From: Desulfobacterales bacterium
Lineage (GTDB): Bacteria > Desulfobacterota > Desulfobacteria > Desulfobacterales > Desulfobacteraceae
Reading direction: 5' to 3'
NCBI GenBank assembly: GCA_022361395.1
Contig: JAKSAX010000116.1
Location: 1 to 43,438 of the forward strand
Length of the DNA stretch: 43,438 nt
Part shown: positions 1 through 8,068 of the stretch, piece by piece
How positions within the stretch are numbered: the first letter of the stretch is position 1
How the letters are laid out: each line of letters begins with the position of its first letter
Notes under the pieces: generated by a model
Seen by the model: only the letters and a program-made list of their open reading frames with translations
Database searches by the model: none
Told to the model about the DNA's origin: nothing
Position numbers and translations under genes: made by a program

Positions 1-2
1 AC

Positions 3-689
3 CTCCAGGACCACCTGGCCGCACTTGGCCTGCACATCTCATCCATTTCCCACGGGATCAAGGGGGTGCTCACCGGACTTGACGGCGGAGACTACCTGAT
101 TTCAACCGGTATTGAAAAACAGGATACCGAAATGGTGTCCGACGGCTGGGAGATTGTCAAAGAAAAGATTGCCACGGTGAGAAAAATGGTTCTGGATATC
201 CTGTTTCATTCCAAAAACCGTGACCTGGAGCTGCACCCCGAGGATGTATTTGACTTTATCCAGGAGGTTACCACTGCCCTGGACACTAAGATGAAAGAAA
301 ACCGGATTGTGCTGGACCTGGATGTGCCGGCACCCGGCACCCTGGTTACCATGGACAGGGTGGTGCTCTTGCCGGCCTTTCTTGCCGTGCTTGAAAATGC
401 CATTGACGCCTGCGCCGCGGTAAAGGATGAAAAGCCGGACCCCAGGATAGGCATCCGGGTGATCCCGGAAGACCGTGACATGGTGTTTAAGATACGCGAT
501 AACGGTAAAGGCCTTAACCGGGATAATGAAAAAGATATCTTTTCCCTGTTTTATTCGGACAAGGGTAAAAAGGGGACAGGCCTGGGGCTTTTTATCGCAA
601 ACCGGGCCGTTAAACAGCATAAGGGGCGGATTCAGGTGGATTCCCGGCAGGGTGAGTATACGGAGTTTACCATTGCCGTTCCCCTGTAA
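3..689 (+). CDS. Sensor histidine kinase, C-terminal part (cut by window edge)
   Basis: The reading frame is open from the first complete codon, so the 5' end of the gene lies outside the window. The visible part carries a HisKA dimerisation segment with an H-box (SISHGIKG, the His codon at 51-53 being the likely phosphorylation site). A HATPase_c domain follows: N-box LENAIDA, G1 box DNGKGL and G2 box KGTGLGLFIA. This is the transmitter core of a two-component kinase that autophosphorylates with ATP and passes phosphate to a response regulator. The sensor domain and any membrane segments are not visible, and no receiver domain follows, so the signal and partner are unknown. The next gene has its own promoter-like sequence and is probably a separate unit. 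Confidence 0.9.
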   Translation, partial: LQDHLAALGLHISSISHGIKGVLTGLDGGDYLISTGIEKQDTEMVSDGWEIVKEKIATVRKMVLDILFHSKNRDLELHPEDVFDFIQEVTTALDTKMKENRIVLDLDVPAPGTLVTMDRVVLLPAFLAVLENAIDACAAVKDEKPDPRIGIRVIPEDRDMVFKIRDNGKGLNRDNEKDIFSLFYSDKGKKGTGLGLFIANRAVKQHKGRIQVDSRQGEYTEFTIAVPL

Positions 690-730
690 AAGGCGGACAG
701 GGATTTCCCCAAATTAAATTCACTACCGAA

Positions 731-759
731 TTGACATCAAAAAAAACTCTCTTTATCAT
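731..759 (+). promoter_or_regulatory. Putative sigma-70 promoter of the acidic protein gene
   Basis: A perfect -35 box TTGACA (731-736) is followed after 17 bp by TATCAT (754-759). It lies about 40 bp before the start codon at 801, in the gap after the kinase gene. This is a pattern match only. Confidence 0.55.
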
Positions 760-800
760 AGAGGGAATTCCAAAGTTTATTCACATGGGAGGGATGATAA

Positions 801-1187
801 ATGGCAAAGAAAATGACCATTTGCAATGCCGTGGATGCCTTTGAACTTTACGATCTTTTCAATGAAATACTCGATACCTATGAGGCGGATTTTTACACCC
901 GCGCCCAAATTGACGCCGATCTGAAAGACCTCTTAGAGGAGAACGAAGACATCTATGAGTTTACTCCGGATGAAAACGGAGAATATGCGGAAAGCCTGGA
1001 GCGGAATCTCAAGGAGGCCCTGAGCCTGATTTTCGAGGAGCACGGGGTTGAACATGCCTTTGATGACGAATTCATGGAAGATGCCATGGATGACGATGAA
1101 ATCGAAGGGATTTATAACAGTGAAGACTTCTCTATCCATGAGGCGGATGACGAATCCGGGTTTGGTGAGGAGGACAATTTATTTTAG
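801..1187 (+). CDS. Small highly acidic hypothetical protein
   Basis: The product has 128 residues with no recognised domain. It is strikingly rich in Asp and Glu, above all in the last 60 residues, and is predicted to be soluble and largely helical, with no signal peptide or membrane segment. The ATG at 801 is preceded by GGGAGGG about 7 nt upstream, and a TTGACA/TATCAT promoter lies just before it, so it is a real, separately transcribed gene. The charge pattern would suit a protein that binds a basic partner or mimics nucleic acid, but nothing in the sequence shows this. I give it no function. Confidence 0.75.
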   Translation: MAKKMTICNAVDAFELYDLFNEILDTYEADFYTRAQIDADLKDLLEENEDIYEFTPDENGEYAESLERNLKEALSLIFEEHGVEHAFDDEFMEDAMDDDEIEGIYNSEDFSIHEADDESGFGEEDNLF

Positions 1188-1243
1188 ATCTGAAATCTGG
1201 TAAGCGATAACTGATAACCTGCTGCTGAAAAGGAAGGTGGTCC

Positions 1244-1954
1244 ATGGATATTGAACAATTCCGTTATGCTGATGACAATCTGGGGTATCTGGTTTACACG
1301 GCCAAACAGGGGATTGCCATAGATGCCGGCAATCCGGAGGCCATCAGCGGGTTTGCCCGGGACAGGGGGATAGAAATCAAGTACGTAACCAATACCCACT
1401 CCCACCAGGACCATACCTTTGGCAACAGGATGCTGTTAAAGAAAACCAGGGCGGCCGGTGCTCTCTTTCTGGACTGCCGGTCCCTTGATCAGGGGCAGGT
1501 CATTGAACTGGACGGGGGGCAGGGGCTTGAAGTGATGCTCACACCGGGCCATACCGCGGATTCGGTCTGCTTTAAGGGACCGGGATTTGTTGTTACCGGA
1601 GATACATTGTTCAATGCCACGGTGGGCAATTGTTTTTCAGGGGATCTTGAAGGGTTTTACAGGTCTTTGAAACAGCTTATGGCACTGCCCGGAGAGACCC
1701 TGGTTTATGCGGGGCATGATTATGTGGAAGAGTCCCTGGCCGTGGCCGAATCAATTGAGCCAGAAAACAGTGATATCCAGGTTTACAGAGATACCTACAG
1801 CCGGGAACCGGTTGTCTCCTGCATGGCAGATGAACTCAAGGTAAATCCCTATCTCAGGTTTAATGCCCCGTCCATGATCCGGCGTCTTGAAGAGAGAGGC
1901 ATGCCCAGGGAAACTGGTTCCCAGCGATTTGCCTCTTTAATGGAAATATATTGA
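1244..1954 (+). CDS. Metallo-beta-lactamase-fold hydrolase, glyoxalase II-like
   Basis: The 236-residue protein has the metal-binding motif HSHQDH (about residues 52-57) of the metallo-beta-lactamase superfamily. The later metal ligands follow as TPGHT, TGDTLF and AGHDY, in the order seen in hydroxyacylglutathione hydrolase (glyoxalase II) relatives. The family uses a dinuclear Zn/Fe centre to hydrolyse thioesters and related bonds. There is no signal peptide, so it is probably cytoplasmic. The C-terminal roughly 60 residues (LKVNPYLRF and onward) resemble the helical tail of glyoxalase II, which supports a thioesterase role over an RNase or persulfide dioxygenase. The exact substrate cannot be told. 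The ATG at 1244 has an AAGGAAGG-type ribosome site upstream. Confidence 0.85.
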   Translation: MDIEQFRYADDNLGYLVYTAKQGIAIDAGNPEAISGFARDRGIEIKYVTNTHSHQDHTFGNRMLLKKTRAAGALFLDCRSLDQGQVIELDGGQGLEVMLTPGHTADSVCFKGPGFVVTGDTLFNATVGNCFSGDLEGFYRSLKQLMALPGETLVYAGHDYVEESLAVAESIEPENSDIQVYRDTYSREPVVSCMADELKVNPYLRFNAPSMIRRLEERGMPRETGSQRFASLMEIY

Positions 1955-2017
1955 TTTCTTCTTAATTTCACCATTGATTATCTCCCAATAGGGATTAACT
2001 TTCTATAAACTTTTATC

Positions 2018-2060
2018 ACCGGTTGCGATTCTGTGGTAACCCTGCAGTGCCGTAACCGGT
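2018..2060 (+). promoter_or_regulatory. Inverted repeat in the speD leader
   Basis: ACCGGTTGCG (2018-2027) and CGTAACCGGT (2051-2060) form a 10-bp inverted repeat with one mismatch that would be a G-T wobble in RNA. It has a 23-nt loop and ends 31 nt before the speD start codon. Two further GGTAACC/GGTTACC heptamers lie in and beside it. It could be a protein operator or a leader hairpin. Its role is inferred from position only. Confidence 0.4.
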
Positions 2061-2091
2061 TACCTATATAGATTATACTGGAGTCTCCCTG

Positions 2092-2946
2092 ATGTTGGAT
2101 AAAAATATGAAGCCCTCGGGCAGCGCATTTTCCGAGAGCCGCCCCGACCCGGTGTTTGCCCTGGGCCGTCAGCTCACCATTGAATACTATGACTGTCATC
2201 CGGACGCCCTGCTGAGCAAGGAAGCTGTTGAAGACACGTTGCTGAAAGCAGCCCGGGACAGCGGTGCGACCATTATTTCAAGCTCCTTTCATAAATTCGA
2301 ACCCCAGGGTGTCTCAGGGGTTGTCATTATTGCAGAGTCCCATTTTACCGTTCATGCATGGCCGGAGCACAACTATGCTGCGGTTGATATTTTTACCTGC
2401 GGAGACAATATTAACCTGGATACAGCCATCCATGCCATGCAGGAGGGGTTTGAATCCGGAAGGGTGATGATCTCTTCGGATCGGAACCGGGGGCTTTTAA
2501 ATCCGGGAGGAGGAGACGGGGGAGGCACCGTTTCCGATACTGTCAGGGACAGGGAGACCCTGCCTATTTCCTGGAAAAAAGCCTATGATAAGAATAATCC
2601 CTGGGGCGTACTCACCTCGGTGGACATCTCAGGCTGTGATCCCGAAAAGATCCGGGATGCAGGTCTTATTGAACAATTTGTGATCGAGCTTTGCGAGCGG
2701 ATAGAGATGCGGCGGTTCGGTGAATGCCAGGTGGTCCACTTCGGAGAGGACGAAAAAGTGGCCGGGTACTCCATGACCCAGCTCATTGAGACCTCTTTGA
2801 TTTCAGGACATTTTGCCAATGCCACAAACACGGCATACCTGGATATTTTTTCCTGTAAGTTTTACGAGCCCAGGGATGTGGCTGAGTTTGCCATGTCCTT
2901 TTTCAAAGGAGACAACTATAAAATGCAGATTGCCCTGAGGCAGTAA
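2092..2946 (+). CDS. speD: S-adenosylmethionine decarboxylase proenzyme with a second SpeD-like domain
   Basis: The enzyme makes decarboxylated AdoMet, the aminopropyl donor for spermidine, using a pyruvoyl group formed by self-cleavage. Residues about 25-125 match the short bacterial class 1B enzyme. They include the cleavage motif with Glu82-Ser83 (Ser becomes the pyruvoyl group), the conserved WPEH and the FTCG cysteine (C103). The protein is 284 residues long, about twice the usual 1B length. A Gly-rich linker (139-145) leads to a second region (about 170-280). By eye this region aligns with the first: YLDIFSC matches VDIFTC, and H240 matches H88. The cleavage Glu is Thr234 there, so the copy is probably inactive and structural or regulatory. 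speE follows 14 nt downstream, as expected for a spermidine operon. Confidence 0.85.
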   Translation: MLDKNMKPSGSAFSESRPDPVFALGRQLTIEYYDCHPDALLSKEAVEDTLLKAARDSGATIISSSFHKFEPQGVSGVVIIAESHFTVHAWPEHNYAAVDIFTCGDNINLDTAIHAMQEGFESGRVMISSDRNRGLLNPGGGDGGGTVSDTVRDRETLPISWKKAYDKNNPWGVLTSVDISGCDPEKIRDAGLIEQFVIELCERIEMRRFGECQVVHFGEDEKVAGYSMTQLIETSLISGHFANATNTAYLDIFSCKFYEPRDVAEFAMSFFKGDNYKMQIALRQ

Positions 2947-2960
2947 TCCGGAAACTGACG

Positions 2961-3824
2961 ATGAAGAACTACAATAAGATTGAAAAGGGATGGTTTTCGG
3001 AGATCTGCCCCATGTGGGAAGGGGTGGCCCTTTCCCTCCAGGTGGATGAGGTGCTGTATTCAAATAAAAGTCAATTCCAGCAGATTGATCTTTACCAGAC
3101 CCGTTCCCACGGCAAGATGCTGGTCCTGGACGGTATCATCCAGCTGACGGAAAGGGATGAATTCGGATACCAGGAGATGATGGCGCATGTGCCCCTCTTT
3201 GCCCACCCGAACCCTGAAACCGTTCTGGTGATCGGCGGCGGAGACGGCGGGGTGCTCAGGGAAGTCGGCAAACACAGTCCAGTGAAACAGATTGATTTCT
3301 GTGAGATTGACCCTGAAGTCATAGCGGTCTCTAAAAAGTTTCTGCCCGGCATGGCCTGCGGGTTTGACGACCCAAGGGTCAATATCCATATCCGGGACGG
3401 CAATGCCTTTGTCCGTGAATGCCATCAGGTTTATGAAGTCATTATTGTGGACTCTTCAGATCCCGTCGGCCCGGGCGAGGCCCTGTTTGAAAGGCCGTTT
3501 TACGAAAACCTGAAGCAGGCGCTCAGACCCGGGGGGATTGTGGCCACCCAGGGCGAGTCCTTTTTCCTCCACCAGGAATGTGTTGAAAACCTGATCCGCA
3601 TTACCCGTGAACTTTTTCCGGTCCGGGGCTATGCCAATATCCTGGTCCCCACTTATCCCGGCGGCCATATCGGTGTCTGCCTGGGATCCCTGGGGACCGA
3701 ATTGGTAAAGCCTGCCAGGGAAATCCCGGCCACAGTTCAGGACAGGCTGAAATATTACTCCCGGCAGGTGCATGAGGCCGCCTTTGTGCTTCCCCACTTT
3801 GCCCGGAAAATGATGGAGGGCTGA
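2961..3824 (+). CDS. speE: Spermidine synthase (polyamine aminopropyltransferase)
   Basis: The enzyme transfers the aminopropyl group of decarboxylated AdoMet to putrescine, giving spermidine and methylthioadenosine. The 287-residue length is normal. The nucleotide-binding loop GGGDGG, the acidic CEIDPEV strand end and the active-site signature VDSSDPVGP are all present. The late motif VPTYPGG is also typical of spermidine synthases. It sits 14 nt after speD and the two enzymes act in succession, so they are very likely cotranscribed. No ornithine or arginine decarboxylase is seen in the window, so putrescine must come from elsewhere. Confidence 0.95.
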   Translation: MKNYNKIEKGWFSEICPMWEGVALSLQVDEVLYSNKSQFQQIDLYQTRSHGKMLVLDGIIQLTERDEFGYQEMMAHVPLFAHPNPETVLVIGGGDGGVLREVGKHSPVKQIDFCEIDPEVIAVSKKFLPGMACGFDDPRVNIHIRDGNAFVRECHQVYEVIIVDSSDPVGPGEALFERPFYENLKQALRPGGIVATQGESFFLHQECVENLIRITRELFPVRGYANILVPTYPGGHIGVCLGSLGTELVKPAREIPATVQDRLKYYSRQVHEAAFVLPHFARKMMEG

Positions 3825-3827
3825 ACC

Positions 3828-4292
3828 ATGTCCGGCTCGTCAGAGGATAAAGCTGCCCTGTCCCCCTCTTCAAAAATAGAGATAAAACTGGTGCGGACAG
3901 CGGATGTGGGGGATTTAATTGCCCTGTATAAGGATGCCGGCTGGTGGGAGGACGCCTACGATGACTCCCCTCTCTTTCTTGAAAAGATTCCAAAAGATTC
4001 GGCCCTGTTTGCAGGGGCCTTTGCCGGAGAAAAGATGGTCGGTATGGGCCGCGCCCTTTCGGACAGGGCCAGTGATGCTTATATTCAGGATATTGCGGTC
4101 TTGAAATCCTGTCGGGGCAGGGGGCTTGGCAAGAGAATCGTCCGGGAACTCATCCGGGGATTAAAAGAGATGGGGGTGGACTGGATCGGACTTGTTGCCG
4201 AGCCCGGTACCAGCCTGTTTTATGAAAAACTGGGGTTTCGTGAGATGAAAGGATACGTCCCTTTTAAGTTAGAGGAATCCGATGACGGATAA
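3828..4292 (+). CDS. GNAT-family N-acetyltransferase
   Basis: This 154-residue protein has the acetyl-CoA-binding motif A of the GNAT fold: the strand IQDIAVL followed by the pyrophosphate loop RGRGLGKR (near residues 95-105). The later FYEKLGF motif is also typical. GNAT enzymes move an acetyl group from acetyl-CoA to an amine. The gene starts 3 nt after the speE stop, so it may be part of the polyamine operon, and an acetyl-polyamine role is conceivable. Sequence alone does not fix the substrate. Its 3' end overlaps the next gene by 11 nt, which suggests translational coupling. Confidence 0.85.
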   Translation: MSGSSEDKAALSPSSKIEIKLVRTADVGDLIALYKDAGWWEDAYDDSPLFLEKIPKDSALFAGAFAGEKMVGMGRALSDRASDAYIQDIAVLKSCRGRGLGKRIVRELIRGLKEMGVDWIGLVAEPGTSLFYEKLGFREMKGYVPFKLEESDDG

Positions 4293-5229
4293 CACCATGG
4301 ATGATTCAATGAATGTCAATCCCGGTGACACCATTCGGTTCGCCGGGTCCGGCAGTTTTAACCTGGAAGACAGGCAAATGGTTCAGGGCTTTGTGGACAG
4401 GTACGGCATCCAGTCTTGTGAATACAACTTTGTTAACCTTTTCAGCTGGCAGGAGGTCTACAATTACAGGTGGTTCGCATACGAGGGCCGGCTCTTGATT
4501 TATGACGGGGTAAACCATTGCATGTTCATGCCCCTGGGTGAGCCCTTTGAGCCGGAGTCTCTGTTCGCCCTTTCCCATCATCTGATGAATATTATGGAGC
4601 TGTCTCCCAATATATGCCTGGCAACTTCCGCATATATTGACGCCTATCCCAGGATCCGTGATTTCTATACAGTCGCCGAAGACAGGGATGCTGCCGAGTA
4701 CATCTATCTGACCCGGAGCCTGGCGGAATTAAAGGGAAACAAGCTCCATAAAAAACGGAACCTGGTCTCCCAGTTTAAACGCCGGTATCCGGATTTCAGG
4801 ATTCTTCCCATTAATGATAATAACCGAAGCGCGGTAAAAGCATTTTCCAGGGATCTTCTCCTGACCCGTGAGCCTGTGCCCCGGTCCCTGCAGGAGGAGT
4901 ATTCAGCCATGGAAAAAACATTTGCGCATTGGGATGACTTAAAGGTTCAGGGGCTCCTGCTGACCGTTGAAGACAAGATTGCGGCATTTTCCGTTTTCAG
5001 CCGGTTGAATGCGGATACCGTTAATGTCCATTTTGAAAAGGCCAATATCGCCTTTAAGGGGGCGGCCCAGGTGATCAACCAGGAAACCGCCCTGTATCTC
5101 GCGGATAAGGTGAAATATATCAACCGGGAGCAGGACCTGGGCATTGCAGGCCTCCGGCAGGCCAAGCTCTCCTATGAACCCCGCCGTCTTATAACTCCTT
5201 TTCTTCTCAAGCTGAAAACCAACGCCTGA
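4282..5229 (+). CDS. DUF2156 protein (phosphatidylglycerol lysyltransferase-like fold)
   Basis: The 315-residue protein resembles the DUF2156 family, related to the C-terminal domain of MprF/LysX and to FemX-type double-GNAT transferases. Visible family signatures are YDDVNH-like LLIYDGVN, a basic segment LHKKRNLVSQFKR (near residues 152-164), and a C-terminal pattern with INREQDLGI, GLRQAK and YEP. It lacks the membrane part of full MprF, so it should be soluble. Members are thought to transfer aminoacyl or acyl groups, but most are uncharacterised. It overlaps the GNAT gene by 11 nt and is likely the last gene of the speD-speE transcript. In-frame ATGs at 4297 and 4309 are alternative starts. 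Confidence 0.8.
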   Translation: MTDNTMDDSMNVNPGDTIRFAGSGSFNLEDRQMVQGFVDRYGIQSCEYNFVNLFSWQEVYNYRWFAYEGRLLIYDGVNHCMFMPLGEPFEPESLFALSHHLMNIMELSPNICLATSAYIDAYPRIRDFYTVAEDRDAAEYIYLTRSLAELKGNKLHKKRNLVSQFKRRYPDFRILPINDNNRSAVKAFSRDLLLTREPVPRSLQEEYSAMEKTFAHWDDLKVQGLLLTVEDKIAAFSVFSRLNADTVNVHFEKANIAFKGAAQVINQETALYLADKVKYINREQDLGIAGLRQAKLSYEPRRLITPFLLKLKTNA

Positions 5230-5253
5230 CAGTAGACAGGCTGTTAAACCGGC

Positions 5254-5739
5254 CTATTGCCTGATCTCCTCCGCCCTTGAGGTAAATGAGATACCCTGCT
5301 GGGACTGGGTACCGATCATAATGGATTCCACAACAGGGGGATTCATCTTTTCTTTAGACGACCATTTCACAATAAAATTGGCGCCCGAGCCCCCTGTCTT
5401 ATCCGGGGCCGGTATCACAAACCGGGTGGACGCCATGGGTTTCAGGGTCACGGATTCGGTAAGGTTTTTCTTGATCAGCCGCCCTTCGGTGTCATGGTAA
5501 TCCACGGCTGTCAGGGTCAGTGGGAATTTTGGATCAATATTTCTGATGCTCAGGGTCACGGCAAGCATATACGGGGTGCCTTTATGGCCGATATAGATAT
5601 GAGAGTATGCCGGAACGTAGAGGGTTTGCCCTTTGGAGAGTTCCGCGGCCCACGCAGGTGCCGTGGCCAGGATTAGTATCAACATCAGCGCGAGGCTGAC
5701 GCCGGATCTTTGAAGTCTGTATAAACAAGAGGTAGACAT
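5254..5739 (-). CDS. Secreted DUF3124 protein
   Basis: The protein has about 161 residues, with an N-terminal signal peptide: a hydrophobic run ending in APAWA, with cleavage likely after AWA. The mature part has family features of DUF3124: GQTLYVPAYSHIY, then RNIDPKFPLTLT, DYHDTEG, GGSGANFIVKW and QGISFTSR. It is predicted to be periplasmic. Its function is unknown across the family. I chose the ATG at 5739 because GGGAG lies 5 nt upstream. An upstream GTG at 5775 in the same frame has no well-placed ribosome site. It is convergent with the DUF2156 gene, with only 24 nt between the stops. Confidence 0.8.
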   Translation of the reverse strand: MSTSCLYRLQRSGVSLALMLILILATAPAWAAELSKGQTLYVPAYSHIYIGHKGTPYMLAVTLSIRNIDPKFPLTLTAVDYHDTEGRLIKKNLTESVTLKPMASTRFVIPAPDKTGGSGANFIVKWSSKEKMNPPVVESIMIGTQSQQGISFTSRAEEIRQ

Positions 5740-5911
5740 GTGCACTCCCAGTTTTTTAATAATCAAGCCGGTCACCTCTTAACGTTGAGAGATAACCTGT
5801 TGTTAACCAATTTTAAAGTGTATTAACAGGTCCGGAAGCTTAATGCCACAGCTTTTTGCAAAACTGGATCCGCTTTTATTGCCGCTCCCTCTGTTCGGGC
5901 CTCTTCCGCTG

Positions 5912-6424
5912 TTATAAAAACGATCTGGCCCCTTTCAAATACCGTTTGAAATAGGGATTGGTCAAAGTGGAGCGGATAACCGTCCGCCCTTTGCCCGGTG
6001 CATGGACAAAATTATTCCGGCCGATAAAAATTCCCACATGAACAGCATTTTTTTTATCCGGTGCATTGAAAAATACCAGGTCTCCGGGCTGCAGGGCAGA
6101 CCTGGGCACGGGCCTGCCTTTTTTGAACTGTGCCTGAGCTGTCCTGGGCATGGAAATCCCGGCCCTGGAATGGGTGTAAGTTACAAGTCCGCTGCAATCA
6201 AATCCCTCTGACGGAGATTCTCCGCCCCAGGCATAAGGGGTGCCCACACTATCTATGGCATGACGGACCACTACTTCCCTTTTTCCCTTCAGTGCTTCCA
6301 CCTGGCCGGGATTTTCACCGGACTGGCCGGATGGCTGAAGGATGTCTGGCTGACGGGATGAGCAGCCAAATATCAAAACCGGTATTAAGAGGATTAGAAG
6401 CCTGTTCGCCGGGAATAACCGCAT
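5912..6424 (-). CDS. NlpC/P60-family lipoprotein, probable peptidoglycan endopeptidase
   Basis: The 170-residue protein starts with a lipoprotein signal (hydrophobic run ending LIFGC, lipidated Cys at 21). A single NlpC/P60 domain follows. The catalytic Cys is in FDCSGL (C77), the His in NAVHVGIF (H129) and a further polar residue in NFVHAPG (H141). This is the papain-like triad of enzymes that cut gamma-D-glutamyl-diaminopimelate bonds in the cell wall, as in Spr/NlpC. It should be anchored to a membrane and act in the periplasm. The start lies 12 nt after the LEA-type lipoprotein gene and has no clear ribosome site, so translation may be coupled to that gene. Confidence 0.9.
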   Translation of the reverse strand: MRLFPANRLLILLIPVLIFGCSSRQPDILQPSGQSGENPGQVEALKGKREVVVRHAIDSVGTPYAWGGESPSEGFDCSGLVTYTHSRAGISMPRTAQAQFKKGRPVPRSALQPGDLVFFNAPDKKNAVHVGIFIGRNNFVHAPGKGRTVIRSTLTNPYFKRYLKGARSFL

Positions 6425-6436
6425 GGCAGGGGATTG

Positions 6437-6919
6437 CTATTGCCCTGAGGCAAGGGAAAATGTTCCTGTTTCGTTTATCCGGATGACAGGCCGCAGCGCA
6501 CCGGTATCCAACTTAACCTCCAGGCGGTAGGAGAGAACATCCGGATCTTTTTTTCGGGCAAGAGAGGTAAAAAAGGCAATGCTGTTAAACAGGCTTACAT
6601 TTCCCCGGAGCATTACTATGCCGTCGCCATAGGCCTCAATAACGGGCAGGTCATTGGATACGCCGGTGAGGATTTTATGGCCTTCGATACTTATGGTATA
6701 GGCGACCCCTTCAAGCTCAAGAGGGGTCCGGTTGGGATTGACAATATGAAGCCCGATTTCAAACCGGGGGACCATACCGTCACCGGGAAGGGCCTTGAAT
6801 GAAGATACGTTTGCAATGGGCGTTTCGTAACCGGATTGGAGACCTGTACACCCCCCTGAAAATACTAGGGCCAGAATAAGGGCAGGGAGCAACAGGGAAA
6901 AGGAACGGGGTTCTGGCAT
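6437..6919 (-). CDS. LEA-type (WHy-like) lipoprotein
   Basis: The 160-residue protein has a hydrophobic N-terminus ending in a lipobox-like FSGGC (Cys24) and a mature domain resembling LEA14/WHy (water stress and hypersensitive response). Typical features are FEIGLHIVNPNRTPLELEG, SIEGHKILTG and a downstream immunoglobulin-like beta pattern. Bacterial members are outer-membrane-associated proteins of unclear job, linked to desiccation or envelope stress. The lipobox is not perfect (Gly-Gly before Cys), so lipidation is likely but unproven. The ATG at 6919 has AGGA 8 nt upstream. It is the first of two lipoprotein genes read leftward, and the NlpC/P60 gene follows after 12 nt. Confidence 0.75.
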   Translation of the reverse strand: MPEPRSFSLLLPALILALVFSGGCTGLQSGYETPIANVSSFKALPGDGMVPRFEIGLHIVNPNRTPLELEGVAYTISIEGHKILTGVSNDLPVIEAYGDGIVMLRGNVSLFNSIAFFTSLARKKDPDVLSYRLEVKLDTGALRPVIRINETGTFSLASGQ

Positions 6920-6960
6920 TGTTGTTGTCCTGAAGAATTCTTGGTTATCTGTCTGCCGGG

Positions 6961-7314
6961 CTATCCCATAATATCAAGCAGTGACCCTATGGTCTCATCA
7001 TAGGTTTTGATGGTTTTTGCGTTGGCGTCAAACCCGTGCTGGGAGGCGATCTGCTGAACAAGCTCCTCGGCAATGTCTGTGTTGGAGAGTTCTTTTAATG
7101 ACCCGTCCGTGCTTAACGGATCATCCACGAGCGGGCCTGCTTTTTGGGATTGTGAAATAGAGGTCTCAACGGCTTTGTTGGTCCCCTCCACGTTATAGGC
7201 CCTGCTGGATTTGAACTCATCCGACAGGGAGTTGGCCACATTATTGGCACTGACCTGCATCTGGCGGGAAAATGCCTGCAGGGCAGATACGTTGTTATTA
7301 ATGGAAAGGCTCAT
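6961..7314 (-). CDS. Miniature flagellar rod/hook-like protein
   Basis: The protein has 117 residues from the ATG at 7314, chosen because a perfect AGGAGG lies just upstream. The N-terminus has SALQAFSRQMQVSANNVAN, the helix-plus-NNVAN signature of flagellar rod and hook proteins (FlgB/C/E/F/G). The C-terminus has SNTDIAEELVQQIASQ with ANAKTIKTYDE, the matching C-terminal helix. FlgC is about 140 residues and FlgE/F/G over 240, so here the two terminal D0-type helices are joined by only about 50 residues. No other flagellar genes are in the window. It may be an orphan rod-like or axial protein rather than a true FlgC. Confidence 0.75.
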   Translation of the reverse strand: MSLSINNNVSALQAFSRQMQVSANNVANSLSDEFKSSRAYNVEGTNKAVETSISQSQKAGPLVDDPLSTDGSLKELSNTDIAEELVQQIASQHGFDANAKTIKTYDETIGSLLDIMG

Positions 7315-7519
7315 GGGACCTCCTGATGTTTTCCGGCCACTACCGGCTTGCAATTGCCAGTTTAGCAGATAATTTTACCCAAGACAAATAATGGTTTTTT
7401 TAAAAATCTGCCGGCCATTTTTAAAAACTGCTTGCCTTTTCGTAGTCATACACGTTTAAAATGAATTAATTCTAAAAGAAAAACAATACACCGTTGGAAC
7501 CAAAATTAAGGAGGTTGCC

Positions 7520-8059
7520 ATGTTTGATGTAAATAATTCAGTTATGCTGCTGGTGGATGTTCAGGGACAGCTGGCCCAGCTCATGCACGAAAAGGAGGCG
7601 CTGTTTAAAAATCTTGAGGCCATGATCCAGGGGATGAAGGTGCTGGGAGTTCCCATCATATGGATGGAGCAGATTCCGTCCAAGCTCGGTAGTACCACGG
7701 AGCGGATTGCAGCCCGGATGGCGGGGGAAGCCCCCATTGAAAAATTTGCCTTTTCCTGCTGCGGTGAGCCTGAATTCATGAAGCGGTTTGAGGCTTTGGA
7801 CAGGCGGCAGGTGCTGATCACCGGTATTGAAACCCATATCTGCGTATTCCAGACAGGAATGGACCTTATGGCCAAGGGATGCGAGGTTCAGGTGGTGGCG
7901 GATTGCGTATCTTCAAGAACCCGGGAAAACAAGGAGATCGGTCTGGCCCGCCTGGCCGCGGGCGGGGCACAGATCACCAGTGTTGAAATGGCCTTTTTTG
8001 AATTAATGAAAGCTGCCGAGGGGGAGGCTTTCAAAAAGATGGTCAAACTGATTAAGTAG
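7520..8059 (+). CDS. Isochorismatase-family cysteine hydrolase
   Basis: The 179-residue protein shows the D-K-C triad of the isochorismatase superfamily: Asp13 in LLVDVQG, Lys75 in IEKFAFS and Cys108 in THICVFQTG. The cis-peptide motif before the nucleophile (GIETHIC) is also typical. Relatives include nicotinamidases, YcaC-type hydrolases and ureidoacrylate hydrolases, and this shorter form is closest to the YcaC/hydrolase group of unknown substrate. It is probably cytoplasmic. The ATG at 7520 follows AAGGAGG at good spacing. It stands alone on the plus strand between minus-strand genes, so it should have its own promoter. It ends 9 nt before the end of the convergent SprA-type gene. Confidence 0.88.
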   Translation: MFDVNNSVMLLVDVQGQLAQLMHEKEALFKNLEAMIQGMKVLGVPIIWMEQIPSKLGSTTERIAARMAGEAPIEKFAFSCCGEPEFMKRFEALDRRQVLITGIETHICVFQTGMDLMAKGCEVQVVADCVSSRTRENKEIGLARLAAGGAQITSVEMAFFELMKAAEGEAFKKMVKLIK

Positions 8060-8068
8060 GTGGGGAGG

